Below, in pieces: positions 6,743 to 10,832 of a DNA stretch of 10,832 bases. This DNA comes from Candidatus Heimdallarchaeota archaeon (GTDB lineage Archaea; Asgardarchaeota; Heimdallarchaeia; Heimdallarchaeales; Heimdallarchaeaceae): contig JAGLTP010000611.1 of the NCBI GenBank assembly GCA_023135215.1, positions 1-10,832 on the forward strand, in the 5' to 3' direction. The position numbers were made by a program, and so were the translations under genes. Below the pieces are notes generated by a model, which had not been told where the DNA came from, did not search any database, and saw only the letters and a program-made list of their open reading frames with translations. Positions within the stretch are counted from its first letter, which is position 1. Each line of letters begins with the position of its first letter.

Positions 6743-7899
6743 TCCTTGTTACTGAAAGCTTCATTATATATCTCAATTAACTTTTCTGCTTCAATTTCCC
6801 AGTTAAATTGTTTTTTGTAATTTGTTTGAGCTTCAGTTTTCAATTTATCAAGTAATTCATTATCCTTGTAAAGCTTGAAAATTTGATCTGCTATTTCCTG
6901 AGGAGAAGTTGGATCAATTAGAAAACCAATTTCGTCTGCATTTTTAATTGCTTTCTGAAGTCCTTCAAAGTTGGAACCGATAAACGGAACTCCTGCTGAA
7001 CAATACTCAAACAGTCTATTTGGCATCCTAAGAAAATTGTTTTTTCCTGGTTGGAATAAAACTAATCCAACATCACAAGATCTGAGAATTGATAAGGCAT
7101 CAATGTAATTCATCCATCCAGTTAGTTTGAAATAATCTGATAGTCCTTTATTCTCAATTAACTCCTTCATTGGTTCATAAGCTGCACCTGAACCCATAAC
7201 AAGGAATTCTATTTCTGAAGGTTTAATTTTCTTTTTTAATATCTCAACAACTTCTACAGTTTTATCGTATCCTAGATTACTATACATAACTCCAAAATGA
7301 ACTACTCTAAATTTGTCAGAGGAAAATTCATTTGGGACTTTCATCTGATGAGCTTTTTCCACATCCAATTTCGAAGGATAATTAGAAACCCATGAACTCT
7401 TTACTTTATATTTTCGATGAAGATTATCTGAATAAGTTTCTCCAGGAGTAAGTATCCCGTTTACTAGTTTGATATATTTTCTTTCCATCCAGGTATAAAC
7501 CCATAGAGCGGGAAAACCAAAGGTTTCAGACATTTGTTCAGGAAAATTCTCATGACTATCATATATCAGAATCTTACCGTTATTCTTCAATTTGGATGAA
7601 AGAGGAAGTACGTTTAGATCATGGAAATGTATTATATCGAATTTATCGTTATCTACTAGTTTCCTCACTTTTTTCCAGAATTCAAAGTATTTAAAAAACA
7701 GTTTCTTCTTTATTGGAACCCTTTTGATTGTATATCCATCTCTCTTTTCTTCCTCAGGTAGATCACCTTTTGGATTTGTTGCAATCACAGTAACTTGATT
7801 TCCTTTACCCGCTAGAAATCTAGCTTCCTTTTCCACTCTAACATCAGGAGCAACGGTACTTAAAACAATCATCAAGATATTCCAAGATTTATCACTCAT
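6739..7899 (-). CDS. GT4-like family glycosyltransferase
   Basis: A 386-residue GT-B fold glycosyltransferase, group 1. The N-terminal Rossmann half opens with ILMIVLST followed by APDVRVEKEA (18-27), a signature of GT4 enzymes that start D-x-R-V-x-x-E, and includes IIHFHDLN at 89-96. The donor-binding half starts near residue 196 (FRVVHFGVMYSNLG) and contains VMGSG at 234-238, LTGWMNY at 259-265 and RLFEYCSAGVPFIGS at 295-309. Glu298 there is the second Glu of the EX7E motif; the first is not conserved (Leu290 at its place). No transmembrane segment is present, so the enzyme is cytosolic or peripheral and likely adds a sugar from a nucleotide-sugar donor to a glycan or lipid; donor and acceptor are unknown. 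The ATG at 7899 fits a TATA box 26 nt upstream. The stop lies inside the response regulator's stop (shared CTAG, 6739-6742). Divergent from GH1. Confidence 0.85.
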   Translation of the reverse strand: MSDKSWNILMIVLSTVAPDVRVEKEARFLAGKGNQVTVIATNPKGDLPEEEKRDGYTIKRVPIKKKLFFKYFEFWKKVRKLVDNDKFDIIHFHDLNVLPLSSKLKNNGKILIYDSHENFPEQMSETFGFPALWVYTWMERKYIKLVNGILTPGETYSDNLHRKYKVKSSWVSNYPSKLDVEKAHQMKVPNEFSSDKFRVVHFGVMYSNLGYDKTVEVVEILKKKIKPSEIEFLVMGSGAAYEPMKELIENKGLSDYFKLTGWMNYIDALSILRSCDVGLVLFQPGKNNFLRMPNRLFEYCSAGVPFIGSNFEGLQKAIKNADEIGFLIDPTSPQEIADQIFKLYKDNELLDKLKTEAQTNYKKQFNWEIEAEKLIEIYNEAFSNKD

Positions 7900-7920
7900 T
7901 GATTTGAATAAAACTAGTTA

Positions 7921-7930
7921 GTATATCAAA
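7921..7930 (-). promoter_or_regulatory. TATA box of the glycosyltransferase gene
   Basis: On the minus strand this reads TTTGATATAC, centred about 26 nt upstream of the ATG at 7899. The transcript would start at or next to the start codon (leaderless), in line with no Shine-Dalgarno sequence before it. Confidence 0.55.
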
Positions 7931-7975
7931 TTTTTGAATGTAATGCAACAAGGGTGAAATGCGTACGTCTACATT

Positions 7976-7983
7976 TTTATATG
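7976..7983 (+). promoter_or_regulatory. TATA box of the GH1 gene
   Basis: TTTATATG within a T-rich stretch. Its centre (about 7980) puts transcription start at about 8005-8006, exactly the second in-frame ATG. The ATG at 7988 would lie upstream of the transcript, so this box decides the start. It lies about 50 bp from the divergent glycosyltransferase promoter. Confidence 0.55.
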
Positions 7984-8005
7984 AGAAATGGGAAAAACTC
8001 CAATA

Positions 8006-9295
8006 ATGACTAAGGACCTAGAATTTCCTGAAAATTTCCTCTGGGGAGCAGCTCAGTCAGCATATCAAACAGAAGGTCATAATTATAATAATGATTGGTA
8101 TAAATTTGAACAAACACAAGGAAATATCAAAAATAATGATATTTGTGGAGTAGCTTGTGATCACTACAATCGATTTGATTCTGATTTTGAGCTTTTGAGC
8201 AATTTGAATCAAAATGCTCATAGAACTGGCATAGAATGGAGTAGAATTGTTCCTGAAGAAAATGAAGTAAATCATGAAGAAATCGAACATTATCATAAAG
8301 TATTCGAATCACTAAAGAAACACAATCTAACAAGTTTTGTAACAGTTCATCATTTTACAATTCCTCTCTGGTTTGAACAAAAAGGAGGATTTCTCAAACG
8401 GAAGAATCTCAAGCACTTTGAGTATTATTGTGATATTATAGCTAAGAATTTTCCAGAAGTAGAATTCTGGAATACAATAAATGAACCTGGAGTTTTGCCA
8501 TTAATGGGTTATATGTCTAAGGAATTTCCCCCAGGAAAGAGATCACTATTAGCATTTAGTAGAGTATATAATAATATACTAAGGGCGCATGGTATCGCTT
8601 ATCATAAACTAAAGGAAGAAAATCCAAAGAGTCAAGTTGGGATTGTTAAGAATGTTCCTTACTTCTATCAAAAATTCTATAACAAATTCTGGAAAAAATG
8701 GGTGGTGTCACTTTTTGATAATGTTTACAATCAGACTTTTTTTAATTTATTAAATAACGGCAGAATCTCGATTAATCCTTTAATCAGAGAAAAATGGTTG
8801 AAAGGTACATCTGATTTCTTTGGAATAAATTATTATGACGCTCTTTACTTCAAATTTAAATTTGGCATTCCTTATGGAATGGATTTTATGCTTCCTGAGG
8901 ATACTCGAATTACACAAATGGGTTGGGGAATTCATCCAAATGGATTGTATGAGAATTTAATGAGAGTTAAGAAAGAGTTTAAAGGACCGATATATGTAAC
9001 AGAAAACGGTATTGCAACTTTAGAAGATAAAGAAAGACAATCATTCATTTTGGAACATCTCATTGAAGTTCATAGAGCAATTAAAAATGGTGCTGATGTG
9101 CAAGGATTTTTCTATTGGTCTTCAATGGATAATTGGGAATGGGCTGAAGGATTTGAACCACGTTTTGGATTATTAGGAATTGATTATGAGACACAAGAAA
9201 GGCAAGTTAGAGAGTCAGCAAAATTGTATGGAGAGATTGCAAAGCAAAACAAAATCTCAGCAAGCTTGTTAGAGAAGTTTAAATTAAATGCTTAA
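8006..9295 (+). CDS. Glycoside hydrolase family 1 beta-glycosidase
   Basis: A 429-residue (beta/alpha)8 retaining glycosidase. GH1 marks run through its length: FPENFLWGAAQSAYQTEG at 7-24 with sugar-binding Gln21, His116 in VTVHHFTIP, acid/base Glu160 in NTINEP, Tyr276/277 in GINYYDAL, nucleophile Glu333 in YVTENG, and the aglycone/glycone Trp-Glu platform WSSMDNWEWAEGF at 371-383. The enzyme should cleave beta-glucosides, galactosides or related glycosides. It is shorter than the well-known crenarchaeal LacS type (about 490 residues). The usual HWD is HFT here, a small change beside a subsite. No signal peptide, so it is intracellular. I choose ATG 8006 over ATG 7988: the TATA box at 7976 predicts a start there and it gives the usual short lead before FPxxFLWG. 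It is divergent from the glycosyltransferase and followed by archaemetzincin after 14 nt. Confidence 0.92.
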   Translation: MTKDLEFPENFLWGAAQSAYQTEGHNYNNDWYKFEQTQGNIKNNDICGVACDHYNRFDSDFELLSNLNQNAHRTGIEWSRIVPEENEVNHEEIEHYHKVFESLKKHNLTSFVTVHHFTIPLWFEQKGGFLKRKNLKHFEYYCDIIAKNFPEVEFWNTINEPGVLPLMGYMSKEFPPGKRSLLAFSRVYNNILRAHGIAYHKLKEENPKSQVGIVKNVPYFYQKFYNKFWKKWVVSLFDNVYNQTFFNLLNNGRISINPLIREKWLKGTSDFFGINYYDALYFKFKFGIPYGMDFMLPEDTRITQMGWGIHPNGLYENLMRVKKEFKGPIYVTENGIATLEDKERQSFILEHLIEVHRAIKNGADVQGFFYWSSMDNWEWAEGFEPRFGLLGIDYETQERQVRESAKLYGEIAKQNKISASLLEKFKLNA

Positions 9296-9309
9296 GCTAT
9301 ATATTACTA

Positions 9310-9819
9310 ATGATAACTTCTATCAATCTTCTCTTTGATCCTAAAGTAGATGAAAGAGAAGTTCAAATTATAAGCAAAGCAATCGAAGAAATTTATAAGA
9401 TAGAAGTTACAAGCAGATCTGTTTTGAAAATTAAAAAAGCAGCTTATAATAGAAAAAGAAAACAGTATAATGGTCAAAAGCTGTTAAATGAGTTAATCGA
9501 TGAGGAAAATCGCGAGTTTTTTTTCTGGATAGTAGAAGATGATCTTTATGTACCAGTTATGAATTTTGTTTTTGGATTAGCGACACAATTTTGTGGTGCA
9601 ATAGTGTCTTTCAATAGATTGGAATCTCTAGAAATGAAAATTAAAGAGAGTGTTCATGAATGTGGTCATATCCTAGGTTTAGGACATTGTTCCAATTTCT
9701 GTGTAATGCAATATTCCAGCAATCTCCAAGAAGCAATTGAAAAACCTTCCAGTCTATGTTCAACATGTGAAAATAAAATAAAAGAAAACAAGAGAAATTT
9801 TGAACCAAACAAAGATTAA
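9310..9819 (+). CDS. amzA: Archaemetzincin zinc metalloprotease
   Basis: A 169-residue protein with the archaemetzincin signature near its C-terminus: HECGHILGLGH gives the three catalytic zinc ligands (His116, His120, His126) and general base Glu117. Cys127, Cys131, Cys150 and Cys153 form the second, structural zinc site, and Met133 (CVM) is the likely Met-turn. The N-terminal LLFDPKVD and the beta-alpha order resemble other archaeal members of about 170-190 residues. The cysteine loop after HC is one residue shorter (C-x3-C) than the C-x4-C I recall for the family. Archaemetzincins are soluble metallopeptidases of poorly known physiological substrate. The ATG at 9310 follows the GH1 stop by 14 nt with no Shine-Dalgarno site; a TATATATT at 9299-9306 is too close to be a promoter for it, so it is probably co-transcribed with GH1. 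Confidence 0.9.
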   Translation: MITSINLLFDPKVDEREVQIISKAIEEIYKIEVTSRSVLKIKKAAYNRKRKQYNGQKLLNELIDEENREFFFWIVEDDLYVPVMNFVFGLATQFCGAIVSFNRLESLEMKIKESVHECGHILGLGHCSNFCVMQYSSNLQEAIEKPSSLCSTCENKIKENKRNFEPNKD

Positions 9820-9826
9820 ATAAATA
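9815..9826 (+). promoter_or_regulatory. TATA box of the 91-residue protein gene
   Basis: ATTAAATAAATA overlaps the end of the archaemetzincin gene. Its centre lies about 25 nt before the TTG at 9845, predicting a leaderless transcript that starts at that codon and carries the next two genes. Confidence 0.5.
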
Positions 9827-9844
9827 CGTGGTATTCAGTACTAA

Positions 9845-10120
9845 TTGAAGTCAGGTGTCAATTGGTTGCATCAAAAATATGTTAGCTCCATAGTAGAAAG
9901 TTGTACAAAAGACCAAAGCTATGTAATCATGTTAAAATGGGATGCAATAAATGAGGTTCATACAAAACTCAAGCAAAACTGTGAACTCATACTACAAATA
10001 GGTGGTATTATAGAAAAATACCGATATAAAGATACAAAAATATCCTTCTATAAAACAGGAAAACTAATGCTGACAAATGTGAATCAAATAGATACTTTGC
10101 TGAAAGAACTATTCGAGTGA
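9845..10120 (+). CDS. Small protein resembling half of a TBP fold, function unknown
   Basis: A 91-residue protein without clear named family. After a Trp/Leu-rich start (residues 1-20) it continues as strand-helix-strands: VIMLKW (27-32), a helix at about 35-48, then IGGIIEKY, TKISFYKTGKLMLT (64-77) and a final helix. The FYKTGKLMLT segment matches one repeat of the TATA-binding protein fold, where archaeal TBPs have IFSSGKLVVTG after a GII strand, and also the TBP-like N-terminus of RNase HIII. It would be a stand-alone half-repeat, perhaps a homodimer; this is inferred from the motif only. The TTG start is directly preceded by an in-frame stop (9842-9844) and lies about 25 nt after the TATA box. 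The next gene begins 5 nt after the stop, so the two are surely co-transcribed and probably coupled in translation. Confidence 0.6.
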   Translation: MKSGVNWLHQKYVSSIVESCTKDQSYVIMLKWDAINEVHTKLKQNCELILQIGGIIEKYRYKDTKISFYKTGKLMLTNVNQIDTLLKELFE

Positions 10121-10125
10121 TTAAG

Positions 10126-10832
10126 ATGTCTAATGTTGAAGATTTATTAGAGCAACACGGAAAAGCAATCAAGGAAGTATACTTAGATTGGGAGAATGGT
10201 ACTAGAATAGAAGAAGAAGTACTTGAAGCAATGAAACCATTTTATCTAGAAAAACAATTCGGCAATCCTGCAATTACACATAGAGTTGGTTGGGAGACTT
10301 ATGATTTTTATGTAAAAGCAAAAATCGCAATTGCGAAACCTCTGAATGTTGATCCACAATCCATAGCACTGACTCATAGTTTCACAGAATCCAACAATCT
10401 AGCTATCAGAGGGTTAGCTAAGATGAACAAAAAGAGAAAGAAAATAATTGTCTCTGAAGTGGAACATCTTAGTGTTATTCATACAGCTAAATCTATGTTC
10501 AAAGATGATTATAAGGTAGTAATTTTACCTGTTTCTAATGATGGAACCGTGAACATTGATCTGTTACAGGAAGAACTTGATAATGAAACATTATTAGTTA
10601 GTTTGCAATCAATTAATCATGAAATTGGCACAGTACAACCAGTAAAAGAAGCTTTAGAAATTGTTAAGGATTTTGACAAAAAAATATTCTTTCATACTGA
10701 TGCTACATCAGCTTTTGGAAGGATTCCTCTGGATTTAAGTAAATTGGAAGTTGACTTAGCTACCTTTAGTAGTAATAGAATACTTGGACCAAAGGGAATT
10801 GCTGGATTGTATATTAAAGACGGAGTAAAATT
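10126..10832 (+). CDS. NifS/IscS-like aminotransferase-fold protein lacking the PLP lysine, 3' truncated
   Basis: The 235 visible residues follow the class V aminotransferase/cysteine desulfurase layout: YLDWENGT at 19-26 (normally YLDNAATT), FGNPAITHRVG at 45-55, SFTESNNLAIRG at 85-96, EHLSV at 113-117, LVSLQSINHEIGTVQP at 157-172, FFHTDATSAFGRI at 188-200 and SSNRILGPKGIAGLY at 215-229. Conserved features remain: His114 that stacks on PLP and Asp192 that pairs with its pyridine nitrogen. Key residues are changed. The His-Lys of SxHKxxGPKG is Asn217-Arg218, so the Schiff-base lysine is missing; the phosphate-loop Gly-Gly is Ser-Phe; the Gln of DAxQ is Ser195. A normal desulfurase reaction is therefore unlikely. 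The C-terminal half, with the catalytic Cys loop, lies beyond the window. The ATG at 10126 follows the 91-residue gene by 5 nt. Confidence 0.85.
   Translation, partial: MSNVEDLLEQHGKAIKEVYLDWENGTRIEEEVLEAMKPFYLEKQFGNPAITHRVGWETYDFYVKAKIAIAKPLNVDPQSIALTHSFTESNNLAIRGLAKMNKKRKKIIVSEVEHLSVIHTAKSMFKDDYKVVILPVSNDGTVNIDLLQEELDNETLLVSLQSINHEIGTVQPVKEALEIVKDFDKKIFFHTDATSAFGRIPLDLSKLEVDLATFSSNRILGPKGIAGLYIKDGVK

Noticed and set aside
8057..8333. Two overlapping minus-strand open frames inside GH1
   Set aside because: Antisense to a well-conserved enzyme, Ile/Phe-rich composition typical of AT-rich shadow frames, no domain sense.
9299..9306. TATA-like stretch just before archaemetzincin
   Set aside because: It lies only about 4 nt before the ATG, too close to direct a transcript containing the start; probably chance AT-richness in the 14-nt gap.
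1..10832. CRISPR, toxin-antitoxin, phage or transposon signals
   Set aside because: No regularly spaced repeats, no inverted terminal repeats, and no integrase, transposase or nuclease motifs; the RHH gene has no toxin-like small neighbour.

Overview
The window is AT-rich, gene-dense DNA from an archaeon. The main evidence is a recognisable archaemetzincin, AT-rich TATA-like boxes about 23-26 nt ahead of several start codons (the spacing of leaderless archaeal mRNAs), a few genes with GAGG-type ribosome sites instead, and U-rich rather than hairpin terminators. A C2H2 zinc finger joined to a ribbon-helix-helix domain, and a response regulator with an unfamiliar output domain, make me lean towards an Asgard (Heimdall-like) lineage, but that is an inference. 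No tRNA, rRNA, insertion sequence, CRISPR array or phage gene is visible.

Left part (1-3200): the 3' end of a metallo-beta-lactamase-fold hydrolase converges on an M14/AstE-like zinc carboxypeptidase or deacylase. The latter is divergent from a UMF1/Atg22-like MFS transporter, and the two promoters lie about 50 bp apart.

Middle part (3201-6742): a coiled-coil protein of unknown function and an OsmC-like peroxiredoxin look like a two-gene operon, each with a good Shine-Dalgarno site. An intergenic element at 4763-4829 has, on the minus strand, the terminal stem, box C and box D of a C/D box guide RNA. It is followed by a GTG-started protein combining a ribbon-helix-helix domain, one C2H2 zinc finger and an acidic/coiled tail, then by an orphan response regulator whose C-terminal domain is not a known DNA-binding output. 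These last two form a plausible regulatory pair.

Right part (6739-10832): a GT4 glycosyltransferase (minus strand, sharing its stop CTAG with the response regulator) is divergent from a GH1 beta-glycosidase, followed 14 nt later by archaemetzincin. The window ends with a 91-residue protein that resembles one half of a TATA-binding-protein fold and, 5 nt downstream, a NifS/IscS-like aminotransferase-fold protein cut by the window edge. The latter has Asn-Arg where cysteine desulfurases have the His-Lys that anchors PLP, so it is probably not an ordinary desulfurase. This pair is the most unusual part of the window. There is no gene-free stretch above 300 bp.
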